Assembly (NCBI GenBank): GCA_024362935.1
Contig: JANCRA010000009.1
Coordinates: forward strand, 18,049,572-18,113,571
Direction: 5' to 3'
Length of the DNA stretch: 64,000 bases
Source: Setophaga petechia
Taxonomy: Eukaryota > Chordata > Aves > Passeriformes > Parulidae
The notes beneath the pieces were generated by a model that saw only the letters and a list, made by a program, of their open reading frames with translations, was not told the DNA's origin and searched no databases. Shown one piece after another: positions 1 through 13,480 of this stretch. Within the stretch, counting starts at the first letter, position 1. Every line of letters starts with the position of its first letter. The position numbers and the translations under genes are program-made.

Positions 1-225
1 TGTTTTGAAGCAAACAGTAGAAACATAAATTCCACATGTAGTTTGATGATGTTTAAAAAGATATCTTCACTGTACTTATTAACAGTCAAACACAGACCAC
101 TTGTGGCAAAGCAACTGCTGATTACAAGATAGGAGCAGAGCTGGGCTTTGTGTTTATTACAGGCAGAAACCAAGGATTTTTGAGAAGGTACTGTTAGCAG
201 TGTCACAGCACAGGTTGGAGGTGAC

Positions 226-330
226 TGGGTTGGAAGGGACTTCAGGAGGTAATACAGGTCTGTCTCCAGTTCCAAGCAAATGTAGATCAAGTATGGAATA
301 CAACAGGCATGTATTTTCAAGAATTTGACT
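226..330 (-). mobile_element. diverged CR1 3' fragment, antisense
   Basis: GGGTTGGAAGGGACTTCAGG and a downstream CCAGTTCCAAGCAAATGTAG block resemble the reverse complement of the CR1 3'UTR (GGTTGGAAGGGACCTC...TCCAACCCCC...GCTCAAAGCAGG). The call rests mainly on the first block. Confidence 0.5.
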
Positions 331-3275
331 CAAAGAAAGAAGCAATAGTAGCTGAGAAGGAGAATAGCTCAATCAAAGCCAAGTTTCTGTAGTGTCCTGA
401 CATGCTTCAAGCACTTCTAGATTGTACAGAAGGAAACATCTTTCTTTTAAAGACTAGCATCCATGACCTGGTTCATGTTTTGGCCAGGCAGAAGAAGTTT
501 GGAGACACCCCACGTGAGCTGCTCCCACACAGACATGAGTTGCTGTCCCTGACTGTCAACTGGGCACTGTTCATAAAGTAGCGGCTGCTGAGGCCATATT
601 TTTTGCAACCCAACCATTTCATGCCAAATAATCAGCTGTAATGCCATAGCTAGAGATGTCTCCTACAAGGAAATAACAGAACTATGCTGTAAACTGCACA
701 TGCAACACCCATCATTTAGGTTTCCATTCTGGGGATTTCCCATTTTGTTTTTTTCCTGCCTTCATCGAGTCTTCTGAAAACCAGAAAAGAACGCATATCC
801 TTGCGTGCAGTGTGCTGTATGTAATGTGAGCATTTTCTGTACACAAATTGAAAAAAAGTTGCCAGGCATGACATCTTTTTGGGATGGGCACTACCACTCT
901 CCGTTCCAAGAACTTTGCAACAAACTCGCTGCTCAGAAAGGGCAATGGATTTTTTTCAAGCCACTTTACCACTTCCCTGTCATACCTGGCCCTACTGCAG
1001 GCTAAGAATGATTCAAGAATGACCTTCATTTGTACCCAGCTACTATGCAAAATTAATTGAACTGCTTAAATTAAACCAGCTGTGCTTACCCAAAGCTCAG
1101 TAAAGTTCAAGAAACTGATAAAACCTCAGAAAAAATATGCAATAATAATCTGGAATTAAACAGTGAACTCTAGACACAGAAATAAGAAAGGAGCAATTGA
1201 GACAGTTATTCACTCTAAGAAGATATGCTTAAGACAGCAGCTGTTCATCTAAAGACAATAAGGGCAGAATATATTTTAATTCCTAAAGAGATTAAATAGG
1301 GAACTTGAATGTCTGAATATCAACTGAGCAATTTGCATGTAGTCACTCATGCAGTCACTGGTGCTGCTAGGTCAGTCTGGTGGGGAGCTCAGCATGTGAA
1401 AACCTCATTAAATGCTGTTTGGGGATGGACAAGGCTTTCTGACCAAAAAGGTCCTGTTCCTTCATGAGACTTGGTTATGTTCTCTACTATATTTGTTCTC
1501 CTCCTACTCTATCTTTTCCTTAAGATACACAATGCACTTCAACATGGACCTACTGAGAGCCAGAAGGCATCTCCAGGAAGGTGCAGCATCCATTAGAAGC
1601 CTGTATTAATTGCTACTCCCAGGCACCCTTTCCAGATCTGTAAAAGAAGCAAACTGATGCCAAGACAATACTGAGCATTTTACAGTCTCATGCAGTAAAG
1701 AAGGGATAACAGAGAACAGTCACTGTGTTAAAATAGAAATTCATCATTTTGTAGGGGCAGTGGCATTTTATGGGACTTTTCATGCCAGGAACAATTTAAA
1801 GACAGCTACAGATTGCCATATTTATTCTTTACCATTTCCAAGTTTACGATCAATTGCCTCATCTTTTCAGGCCAGCAGTGTTTGCCATATACATGAAAAA
1901 AAGATGTACAGGGGCAGCCAGAACCCTTGATATGTACTTAGAGCTGAGGGTGAGTCTGTTATAACTATGTGATGGAATTATTCATCACATAAAGTGAATA
2001 AAGGTATACCTGACACACAACACTCATCTGCAGCCACATTTGTGGAAGGCAGTATAAGCACACTGCAGGCATTGTCCTGACAATTTATATTAATAAGAGG
2101 AAATGTAGATTTTAAAAGTAAAGGGAGAATGAACACATAGAGCAATTGCTTTTTGGATATTTGGGCCTAATTCTTGCTGAATTAACTTCACCACTGCACA
2201 AGCTTTGCTACTGCCAGATGTATAAAGTCACTTCAGTGATAGCAAAGAGATTTTAATTTCTGCTGAATTACTGTAATTTCTTGAGCTCACTTTACAGACA
2301 GTGTTTTGAGGCAAACAAAACTCACCTTTGCAAAAACATGTCTAGTCAAATTGGGGGATGAGAAGCACAATCTGGGAGGCTTTCTCCATCCCTGTCTTCC
2401 TGCCTCTCTGGGGAGACTCTGTCTCAATCCCTGCCATGTCTCAGTGTGGATACTTTGGTGCAATGTTTTTGAGAGATAACGATACCAAAGTCGATTTTAG
2501 GAAACAGAGAATCAAAACTATAGGATTCTGTGAATCCTGTGACATATTTCATTTTTGATTCAACTATGTGGCTAATCCCTGTGAAGCCTCTGGAAGTCAG
2601 TATATACAGGCAGCTGTGATGTACTGAGCACAGAGGTCCTGCATCTAACACGCCCTCTAACAGCAATGCACAGCTGAAATTTTTGGTGAGTCAAAATCTT
2701 GGGACTTCAGGCAAATAATGTGAATTAATCATGCACATTATTCATCTTTATCAAATGAATCAGCTAAAGGTGAGCTTGAAGCAGTCCTAAAATTAGTGGA
2801 GAAGGGAGGTAAAGAAAATGTATTGATATTATTCTCCTGGTCATATAAATAAATAAAATAAGATTTGTGATCTTTTTTGCTCTTTCTTAACATTCAGGCC
2901 ATACCCAAAATGCACTTGAATCAAGGGTGGATTACCCTGACATGTTTTCCCAGCAGTATCACATGGCAGTTTCTAGCAGGGAAAGGAAAGTGAAGCTAGA
3001 AGAATTGCAAAATGTTTGAGAGCAGGCTTAGAGGAAGGGCTGGCTTTCCCAGACTGGAGATATCCAGCCATTCTAGAGCTGCTGACTACAAATTCCCCTG
3101 GAAACCACAGCTCCTTGTGTTGTTACAGACGCCCCTGCTGAGATTAGCAACTGTCATTTATTTATCTTTGCTGAGTTAACTTGTACATTAAAAAAGGAAA
3201 GAATCAACTAAAGTTAAATAATGAAGGCAGGATTCGCCCTAAATTAACAAATAAAAATTAGATCAACAAAACTTC

Positions 3276-3320
3276 ACAAAAACAAACAAACAAACAAAAA
3301 CCAACCAAAAAAAAAAACCC
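3276..3320 (+). repeat. A-rich (CAAA)n low-complexity run
   Basis: Several CAAA units followed by CCAACC and a poly-A stretch. It could be a decayed retroposon tail, but no element is recognisable in front of it. Confidence 0.7.
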
Positions 3321-3879
3321 CAAACACCTATTTTCCGTGGAGATTTGGCTTTTAAGATTGTTACAGCTTAGTGTAGTGTAAGCTGCGCAAACATCACAGC
3401 ATTTTGTGTTGCATCATCCTTCAACACCAAGTGCAGCCTAAGGCTGCCATAAACTAGCAGGCATGACCAGCTATTCATTGTCTTGGATCAATCATTTCAG
3501 TGGAGAAGGTAGGCTGTTCTGCTGGCACAAGGACCATTACCTTCAGTACAATTAAGGGTGACTTGGCTGTCCTCTGGGGGAACCCTGCTCCAGTGCTTAT
3601 GGAAATTTAGAATCATATAAAGCAACCATGGTCATTGTCAGCCGAGTAGAGTGTTTTATAGGTCATTTTCCCAAAGTTAAATGGCTTAAAATTGAAAAAA
3701 GAAGAAATCCAAGGTTGCCAAAATTAGTTGTTTGTACAGTTTTTACTGTAGCCCTGATGTCAAGAGTCACTAACAGGAGTGAGTTCCACTGGTGGAAATA
3801 AGGCTTTTCCATGACTCTGCTCTAGGATTGTACCAGACATTTTCAGTAGGCCACCCACTGCTGAAAGTGAGGTTAATTC

Positions 3880-4800
3880 TTACTATTGAAAAGGCCTTAG
3901 GGGGCCCTTCTTTCACTGATTTCCTCTCTCTGGAAGTAAACCCCACTGCCTTTTATTCTGTTTAGAGAGATAACTTAAAAGACAACATTCTGTCTTCTCC
4001 TCTACAACTGTATTTTCCATACTTGAAGACTGCTGTCATATCATCTCCTTGCATTTTCTTTTCTGGCATAAACTGTAGCAATTCATTCATCTGTTATTCT
4101 TAGACCACATCATTCAGAAGCCTTTTGCAATTCCTCCACATCTTTCTCAAAATACAGCTTCCCAAACTAAACACTATATCCATTCTGAATAGGAAGATTA
4201 TTTCCAGGGATCCCTTTTTATGTCCCCACCAAATGCTTGGTTTTCTTATTGTCATAGCCTAAACATATTGACTTGTGGTTATTTTGTAAACCATAGTAAA
4301 CCCCAAGTCCCTTTTTTGTAAACAGTATTTAATCTGTGTTTTCCCCATTCAATTTCTATGCAACAGATTTTTCCTTTCCGAATACAGACACTCCATCAGC
4401 TTTAAGAACTTTTCTCAGTTTTCTCCAAAAAATTCTAAATTCCATTTCCAATTTGCATGGACTTTCACAAGTCTTTGTCATATGAGAGTTTAACAAGCAC
4501 ATTCTCCACCTTGTCTTCCTATTACCGTTTCACACAGATCTAGAACCCAGGACCAGTCTTCAAAGATATTGCTCTCATCTTGGCAGCAAACCTCAGGTAG
4601 CTACAGTTTGAGTGCAATTGGCTATAGCTCACTCTCCCTCTGCCTGTTCTCATTTATTTAACCCAAGTGCAAGGCCCTTGGGGAAAGGTTCATTACATGA
4701 ACTTCTCCGTTTTATGAATCTCCATGGCCACACTGTCTTCTTTTAAAAGGGTAACACTTCACACAATTCAAAACAACAAGGCCTACATATAGTTGCATTC
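3880..4800 (-). mobile_element. ancient CR1/L3-type LINE relic, reverse transcriptase region, antisense
   Basis: The plus strand reads as the antisense of a CR1/L3 ORF2, as seen widely in amniote genomes. Recognisable blocks are CTGCTGTCATATCATCTCCT (4031-4050), CACATCTTTCTCAAAATACA, AAGTCCCTTTTTTGTAAACA and CCCAGGACCAGTCTTC. On the minus strand these correspond to the end of the RT domain and the thumb/C-terminal part. A degenerate F-A-D-D box lies at about 4477-4497 and a degenerate ...S-V-L-G motif at about 4546-4560. Every frame is broken by stops and indels, so it is a dead, very old copy. The outer limits are approximate. Confidence 0.7.
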
Positions 4801-7800
4801 ATACCAGGTTTATGGAACTATCCTTGCCATTTCTTTGTTGGTCCTACACATATTTATTCCCACATTAATAGGCTGGCTTGAGCACAAGGCCTTCTATTTC
4901 ATAAAAGAACATAAAATCTACAGGACAGAGCCATGACGAAGAATAGCTCATTGCTGACATGCTCACTTTTTCAAACAGCAATTAAATCAGTTAGCATATG
5001 TACCAAACCAATGATAAGCCTTGACATTTCCCCATGTGAGTGGCACCCTCACAGAATATTTAAGAGCTAGAATTATAACATCAGCAATAAGTTTGACTCA
5101 GTACTATTAAACAGAATAAGGATAATCTCTGTGTCAGAAAGTGTATAACTATGTATATACTAGACAGGATTCAATAAGAAATGTCAAATGAGAATAAGGA
5201 GATGTTTTTCAATCCACATCATTATCAAAATCACCTCACACTCTTATTTTCCTTCTCTCAGACACTGCCATGAACACAGGATGCTGCCCAAAGCCCAGGT
5301 GTTACCTAGGTGTCCAGGTGTCAACTTTCCATAAATCAATCTAGTTTTGGCTGCGTATTACTGAAATACTTTGGGGAACAAACCTGCACCAATATGGGTC
5401 ATTTCCTGGGAGGGGAACTGGAGGAGAAGTTCAAGGAAACCAAAATGATCTGTAAGATGAGAGTTTGGTTTTCAACACACGATGAACAGAAATGCCCTTG
5501 ACCATTTCCCAAGATGGACTTCTCTCCAAACCACATGATCCTTTTTTTGCTAAGAGTTCAGTGTATTAAATAGGAAACATCAACATTTTTTTTGCCAAGA
5601 TCTGATAAATTCCCTCAGTCTGTTGGGGTTATTTTCTGTCCACTGCTTCCATAAGAAATTAAAGAGTCACCTGCTTTGCCACACTGGCTGTGGCACTCCA
5701 GCTGGACTTCAGGCTTGTTTATGCTATGTACATTTAAAACAAACTTGGCAGATGGAACAGTGGGTTCTTCCAACACACACCTGCCTCAGGTCTCCTGAGC
5801 TGTGACATATGGCCTGTAGGTAATTGACTGCCTCAGAAAATGATCCCATGCAAGCAACAACTTGGCCTTGAGTAGGCCCAAATTTTTACCAGTATTTCAA
5901 AAAGCTTGTGTAGGAAAATGGCATCTTTCCTATTTCAAAAAACAAACACGCCAGAGACACTTTCATCAGATGCTTTTAAATTTGCCGTTCACAGTCAAAC
6001 CCTGCAGCATTTGGGCAGAGGCTGGTTTTCCACATCAGGTGGCCATAAATGCTAGCTAGAATTAAGAAAGATAGTGCAGGAACTCTGGCCTTGATTCATC
6101 ACTTTGTGATCCATTTAATACCAGACAAATTTCATCAGCACTCTACAATAACCTGCCAGGAATTAGTGATGGGTAATATTAATACTGCAAAGTGAAAACT
6201 GAGCCTTGTAAAATTAATCAGTAATTCATTCATGTGTTGCCAGAGCAGGGGGGAACCATAAAAATTTTAATAGTAAGCCTAAATTTGAAAGATGCCCCAT
6301 TGTTAAAATGCTAATGCAAGCACTGATTTTCCAGGTCCCCTTGGATTACTACAATTCCACGAGCTGATGACCAGTGCAGAAGCTGGTGGCAGGTTACAGC
6401 TCTGCTGGCTACACGTACTGATGCATGTACCATGCAGTGGGCACACTCCCAAGAACCAGAAGAGGGCCAGAAAAGCAACCCAGCACAGCCCCTGCGGAGA
6501 AGCAGAGGCAATGTCCTGGTGTTGCATGGCTGAGCAGCCTCTGTGCAGCTTTTGCAGCGTGCTCAGCATGAGGTGCTGTGGGACATCACCCTGTGCCTCC
6601 ACAGACCCACACTGTACCTCTGCTCTACATAGTTTCTTGCAAAACAAATATTTTCTAACAGCTCAGTGCTAGGATTTGGTGTGTGACTTTGGGGTGTTCT
6701 TCTCTTTTCTAACAGCAATCAGTTCATCTGCATCAGCTTCATAACAAGTCTCATTCTTATTTTCAGAAGGTCTTGTGTTATTACTGTATGTACTACATGG
6801 GCTGTGGCAACACACAGATATTCTAAAGAGGTTGTAAATTGAAGACTTTGCTTAATAAACAAACCTTTACTCATAGCACAGAACTGATATGAAATGGCCT
6901 AGTCCTTTTTTTTTTTGCCCTGGAACTATTTCATATCTCCACAGCCTCAGCTGACACAGTGATGGGGAATGACCCTTCTTTACTCACTGCATCAATTCAC
7001 TGTCACCACATCTGTTGCCTTGTTATTTTCCCCTTAGCTGTTTGTCTTTTCTATTCCTTTAGTTCACTCAAGTGAAAGTACTGGGGCATTCATTCCAAAA
7101 GAGAAATGGAAAGCTGTAATCAAAATGAGTGGGATGTAATTTATCTATCACATAGATTGTCATCAGTGGTTTTGTGCAAGGAATTCACAAAAAAGAGCTT
7201 GTGCTGATACACACAGGTTTCTCAATTCTAAGACAGTAATGATTATCAGGTTTTGACCTCAATTTGGATTTTCATTTTTCTCTTGAGGAAAAAAGCCCTC
7301 TTCACTTTGTTTCCGACATACTTCCTGCCTTGCTCATGAGGAGGAAGGCTGAAAATGCAAATATGTTCAGTTTGCTTGTTCTTGAAGGTTTGATGTTAGA
7401 AAAAAATTGCTCATTAATGTTCTTCTTCTCCAAGTATTTTAGATGAGTCTCACCTGCAATGCTAGAAAGCAGTGTCTGGAAAGCTTTATAAGCCATATAA
7501 AAGATTGGCTTCTAATGATGCAGAATGAGGCTTTTTTAGCTTTCTGAAGGACCACATGTGTTTGACCTTCCTGAAAAAAATTACTGCTTATGTCCTTTGA
7601 TGCCACCTTTCTGGAAAAAAGACAGCTCAGCTGTGTGAGGAGGTCCTTGGTGTCAACAGAGATGGCTGACTGGCTTTCCCAAATGACCCTAATTTGCAGT
7701 TTTCTCCCCTCTTTCCACGTGAAAAATGCAACTGAGTGACAGGAATACTCACAAGCAGAACTGTGGCTCACATATATGGACATATAGATACATATACAGA

Positions 7801-8637
7801 CATCTATAAACATATACATATTTATTGCCACGGGTTGATGAATCAAGGAGCTCAGTAGAGGTGAGGCTGATGCAGCCCCATGTCCCCAAAATACACAGTC
7901 CCTGTACCAAGAAAATAGATATAAAGAATGGAGTTTAATGAGAAGTCAGACCAGGCAGTGCTGACCAGGCACAGGGCACAGACAGACAAGTGTGCTGACA
8001 GTCATTGTTCACACAGAAACAGCTCCTTTTGCCTTCACCTTTGCACATTTGCTCCTGCCCAGACCACCTTGATCCTTACCATTCCTCACCTCCCTGAACA
8101 GCCCATACAAAGTCCTGTACCATCTCCTAATGTACTTCCTCAGCATCACACAGTGTGTGATACCCACCCCTCCAGCAGCAAGCCTGTCAGTCTGAAGAGT
8201 GCTTTTGAGAGCCTCCTCCTTTGGCTGTTTATCAGCCCCTGGGGCTGAGAATTCCCTGTGGCAGCCTGGGAGGGCTCATATCTCTCACTGGTTTACTGGG
8301 ACTCCCTCCTCTGCCATTTTGCCCAAGGATACTCTAACACTGTGCACATCTATAGATTTACCTGCTTTTCCTGTAGGCTGCTGCTGCCACTCAGACCATG
8401 TGCAGTACAGGAAGAGCAGTCAAGATCTTCCTAGTATCAGGAAAACTGAATAAAATTTGTAGTGAGAGAAATCAGCATTCTCTGATTCTGCACCTCCTTT
8501 AGAAGCTTACCTAAACCAAATTTTCAGAATTTTCAGTTAGTTCTATGATAGCAAATAAACCTTAGCAACAGTAAGTTCACCTTCACTTTGCTTCACTTAC
8601 CTTATGATGTGCTTATCTCCTTTTCTGAAATAAACTT
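4801..8637. other. intergenic, no gene seen
   Basis: Unique AT-rich sequence with a GC-richer island at about 6360-6620 that yields overlapping open frames on both strands without recognisable domains. A block of imperfect CATATA/GATACATA words lies at about 7770-7825. No splice-consistent exon set could be built. Confidence 0.7.
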
Positions 8638-8790
8638 TTAATTAGCAGAGTGACCTTGTCCAGGTCACTTCATCTCTCTGTGTTTCTCTTCTCCCTTTTG
8701 TTCAATTAAGACAATAAAACAATGCACCCACATGGGTATTGTGAAACTTAATTAACTGATGTGTGCGGGACGCTCTGAGGTTCTGCAAAG
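8638..8790 (+). mobile_element. MIR relic
   Basis: GCAGAGTGACCTTGTCCAGG, TCACTTCATCTCTCTGTGTT and the ensuing GGTATTGTGAAACTTAATTA track the MIR core (GTGACCTTGGGCAAGTCACTT...CCTCTCTG...GTTGTGAGGATTAAAT). Confidence 0.75.
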
Positions 8791-11700
8791 GAGAGCACCG
8801 TAAGCATAGAAAATTAATGTTAGGATGAGTGTTGCATAATAACCTGACACAGCATCTGTAAGTGAACAATTTTTTAAAAATCACTTCAGATTTTCTTATG
8901 CATTGAAATAAGTTCTGCTGCAGGGCCTTCAGTGTTAAGTGGCCAAAAGCATAAAAGAGGGGAGTAGCTTGCAGTCCCAGGTTAACTGCTCAATTAAAGA
9001 GAATAGCTTATAGTTGGATTTGGTGATCTTGAGGCTGTTTTGCATTCTAAATGAGTCTTATGACAAGTTCCACTCAGTTTAATGCTTAGATTATGTATTC
9101 TCGCTTAATATTCATCTAAATCTTCACATTCTTCTCAGCACTACTATTGGAACAGCAGGTGCAAATTGACCCTAAAATCTGAGCAAAACAGAGCATGAAA
9201 CAACCTGGAAAGTTTTTTAAAACTGGTTTCTTTTACAAATCGGGTCTAGGTATAGGTGTTGATCTAGGTACACCTGCTAGATTCCCATTTCAGGAGTACC
9301 CCGTCACAGCTTCTGTCAATGCACTTTGTTCTCAGTTCTTGTCTCATGCAAAGCTTGGGTGAAGCTCAGTAGGTGCAGACATAAGAAAGAAATGAAATAC
9401 CACATCTCTCAGAGAAAGAATGGAGTTCTACATAGTAAAATCAGAAAAAGAGTGTGTGAAATGTCCATATTTTAAGATAAGTTCACTTTGTTTACTATGT
9501 GTGTTCTATTTTATTTTTTACAATATTTTAAATGACCTTAGCATGATTATCTAGCTGTGTAGTTGAGTAACTTCCCTGATTATGACAAAAAAAATCACAA
9601 CCAAGAAATGAAGTTCAGCTTTTCAACGTAAGGCATAGCAGATGCCAGTATTCTAGTGATGCCATGGTCCTTAGAAGCCAGGTGATGCACAGTTAATTTT
9701 TAGACAGTTACCAGGCAACAGTTGGGACTAACAGAAGGCCACGAACAACTCTTTAATTTTCTTTCCTGAATCTGTGCTGCTGGATTTATTTTTCAACTAT
9801 TTTTCCATCAGAGGTCTTAGCCATTGAAAAAAGATCATGCAGTACATTGGTTAGATTAGATAAGTGATTTTCTTTAGCAGGTCTAAGTACTCAATAAATC
9901 TGCTCCTTTGTAAGTATAATATAAAATTACTCTTTCCATTTTCATGTGCTTAGAGCTAAGAAATTCTACCTGAAAGAAAGAAGTGAAGAAAAATCTCAGA
10001 GCCATTCTGTGATATTGCAAAAAATATAAGCCTGCGATTTTGCTTTTTGTTTGGATTTTCTTTTACCTGTCATTTCTGTTTTGACAGGTTTCCTAAACTG
10101 CTGCTATCAACCTTTCTAATAATTAAACATTAAAACTTGAATGATGGTTTAACACACAATGCAACATTTAGCTATGCTACAGTTTTTCCTAATTCTCCCC
10201 CTTGCTTTTACCAACAAACAACTGAGTTTGATATGCTTACAAAAGAGAAAAAATTGCATGTTTGCCTGGAGTAGGAGAGAACTCAACTTGAGGATCAAGA
10301 TGTACTTTCTTCTATTATTGTTCTATAGTAGCACTAATTTGTCAAACTGTCTTTTACATGCCAAAAACCACACTTCACACTCCTAGTCATCCAGAGTCTG
10401 AGCTCAACATACAGAAGAAAAAATTAAATAGGAACAAATGGAGGTTTCCTTCTATTTTAGCATTTCATTATTTTAAAAAATGGTATTTTGTGCGATCTAA
10501 TCGCTCTTGCGCTTTTAATATATAATTATCATCACAATATCTGTCTCACAGCACAGACAACAACTGCAGCTCCTCACCTGACGAGGTTTCTATATCCAGC
10601 ACTGTGATCTCATCTCTGAGAGGAGCCGCATTAAACCACTGCCACAAAACAAGGTGAGCCCAGTGTTTCAGATGAAAGACATGAAATTCCATATCATTTT
10701 TCCTCTTGAGGAAAATGGAAGATAGGAACAAGGAAAGGCTCTAACTTCCCTACTTCACATACTGTGTATTACCACTCTGCTACGTGCCACTGTCTGCAGG
10801 TTCTCAGTATTGTGAGTTTATTTCTACTATTATTTATAACTGTTACTGCACTGGCTTCTACACATAGCTATCCTGTTCAATTGCAAACCCAGCGTGTTCA
10901 GCACTGCAGGAACACAAAATATCACGTTGTCAACTTGTGGGGTTGAGTCATTGCAAAGGACTTTGAGAGCCTGTACCTACCTCCCAGAGGTTCTTTTGAA
11001 TGTTTCTGTCATCAGTGTCACTGTAAAGCATAACCCACTGTACAACACGTGGGTTGCTTGAAAGGCTTGAGTGCTACAATACATAAGAATTGCATACTTT
11101 GCGAGGCAACTTATTCAAAACTAAGCTGAGATGGTGCCTCTTACTGCAGTTTTCTGTAGCATCTGGCATTTTACAAACACTGATCAACTACGCCTAACAT
11201 TTCCCTTATATAGGAACCTGTTAGTAACCCCACAATGTGCGGGGTAAAACTAAAATAGGCGGTGGTTGAAAAAAATATTTTACTGCCTGGAAGTCAACAT
11301 CCATAAGGCTGATGGTGAGTCCTTGAAGATCAAGCTTTGTCTTGATAACTGTTTTGAGCTGACCTAAATCTGGGCTGTTATTTAAAGGGATAGCTCTCTG
11401 GTCCCAGCCACATTTTCTCACTTGTGCCAACACAAGATCTTGTGTGGATGCACAGAAGGTTGGAGCAGGCAATTTACCTGACTGAAAATAGAGAAAAGAA
11501 ACAACCAGGCAGATGGTTTAGTCACACCAAATGGACCATGGAACTGAACCCTCAGGTTCAATGCCCCTGCATTCCACTTGAGGTAGCTGGAAGAGAAAAA
11601 AAAATGAAAGGACTCTTAGCTGTGTTGTGTCTGTTCAAAATGGGTCGGATAAGCAAAACCCTTACTGTGCACAGAGGGCTTGGGCTGTCCCTGGCAGAGT

Positions 11701-13299
11701 GGCCCAGAGCTCATACACAGTCCACACTGGAGAGTTCCCTTGTGCACTCTCAGCAGGAGCACAGGCTCAAACTTGGCTAACAGCAGCAGTAAAGGAGGCA
11801 CAGGTTGCAAGTTGAAGTGGGGGAGAGTGGGGCTAAGTAGCCCTCCATCTTGGCTGGAATGGAAAATAGACCCTTTTGCCTGCTCTGCTCTTCCTCCTGC
11901 TCTGTGAGATGGTGAAGTTCTCTCACTTCTGCTTCAGTCCATCAGCACTGAGGTGATACTCTGTCTTCCCTCCTCAAATAATCCATACTTCCTATCACTC
12001 CCCACCTTCCTTTCTCTGGTACAAGCAATACAGGTGTTCTCCTTTGCCACAAATATCCCCTAAGCTTCCACCACTTCATCCCTTCTTACCAAGGCCCCCC
12101 AAGTTTCTGTGCCTGGGGATGCTCAGCCTTCTCCACCTCCAGACTGTATTTTCGAACTGCCAAACTTAGTCAGGGCAAATCCAGAGCACACTCCAAATCC
12201 TTCTATCTATGTTGACTTGAATGTGCTCAAAATGCTTGCCAACATTTTGACTCAAACTCTAAATGACCACCCAAGAATGGAAGGGCTTCAGCCCCCCTAT
12301 AAGTCACAAAGGAAAGATGACAACTTGAATAAAGCTCCTGTGAAAAAAATTGCTTTGCCCTATTAAAGCAGATTTCAACTAATTGGAAACAATACACTGC
12401 AGGGTTTTTAAAATAGTTTAGCCAAAATGTTCCCCTTTGGCTATGTTTATCATTGAAACACAGCCATTTTATGAAATAAAAAGACAGCACTTGCCCTGGT
12501 TTGCAGCCAATATGCTGAAGGCTTCAGAAACACTTTTATCATCATTTAAATCAAATTAAAATGCTGAACATTTTAAGAAAACAAAGGGGAACTATGTAGG
12601 ACCCTTTTGGTAGATGAGTCCTCTGACCAGTTCACAAAAAATTTTTATGCCCAAGTGGATGTGAACTGGTTGGTTGTTTCCTTTATTCTTATACTACTAA
12701 GGAAGGACAATTACTTGAGGGGGAAAAAAAAAGATGTCATCAATCTTCAAATTTTTTTTCTCTTACGTGTATAGAATGTCAATGAATATATTTCATTTCT
12801 ACCAGTCTTTTACACTCTATTGTGATAAGCATCTATTAGTTTTTGGAAGTGGTCATCTCTCTCTTCACAGTGCAGAGATGTAGAACATCCTTCTTAGGAC
12901 AGAGGCCAGATTCACCTTTCCTAAATTGTAACATTTACTTAAGTTGCCTCCCATCTGAGCCTGAATCATCCTTCTGATGGTTATCTCCTTCCATTAACTA
13001 CAAAGAAAACACAGGTCAAAAGCAATCAAAACAGACATCTCACTGCAGCACTTCCTTAGGTAGGAGGCACCAATGGCTGTGGGTTCTCTCTTCAGGCTTT
13101 GTGCTTTTATTTTGGTGTGCTTGTGTTAGGTAGACTAGACCTTGGAATTTGATGGTAAAACGGCAAAGTCTGAGTTGGGGAAATCATGAGAACCTAAGGG
13201 GTCTGGAAAATTATTTTCCAGCAGAAAAATCTTTTAAAAAATGTACTTGATATTTATTCGTCTTCAGAAGCCTTGGAAGGCATTCAGTGTCACCTACAC
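8791..13299. other. intergenic, no gene seen
   Basis: Unique sequence. The 11400-12370 part is somewhat richer in GC and carries several short open frames (for example 11424-11780 and 12109-12366, both plus). Neither shows a signal peptide, a domain motif or flanking splice signals that persuade me. Poly-A/T runs at 12724-12733 and 12754-12761 are ordinary. Confidence 0.65.
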
Positions 13300-13480
13300 A
13301 CTGGGAAAGGATCTTATTGTTCTATTCCCAGTTTTAGCACTGATCATTTGTGTGACCTTGGACAGATAACTTCCCAATTCCATGTCCTGAGTCCCTGTTC
13401 ACCTTTTAACTCTTCTGTCTGTTTAGATTATGAACTTTCTGCTACAAGGACTGCAATGTTATATGATAATAAAATGTGAC
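13300..13480 (+). mobile_element. MIR-like SINE relic
   Basis: TTCTATTCCCAGTTTTAGCA and TTTGTGTGACCTTGGACAGA, then TAACTTCCCAATTCC, match the 5' half and core of MIR. The 3' part (about 13420-13480) is poorly conserved and may belong to a different sequence. Confidence 0.65.

Larger units (their letters stand above)
1..3879. other. intergenic, no gene seen
   Basis: AT-rich unique sequence. Apart from the CR1 scrap near 226-330 and the A-rich run near 3276-3320, I see no gene, RNA or repeat family. Open frames here are short, with no protein-like features. The segment at about 2690-2790 (with paired AATAATGTGAATTAATC / GCACATTATTCAT words) looks like complex AT-rich regulatory-type sequence, but this is only an impression. 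Confidence 0.7.

Noticed and set aside
1627..1700. Possible MIR segment (CCTTTCCAGATCTGTAAAAG)
   Set aside because: A single word resembles the MIR core and the surrounding sequence does not follow the consensus.
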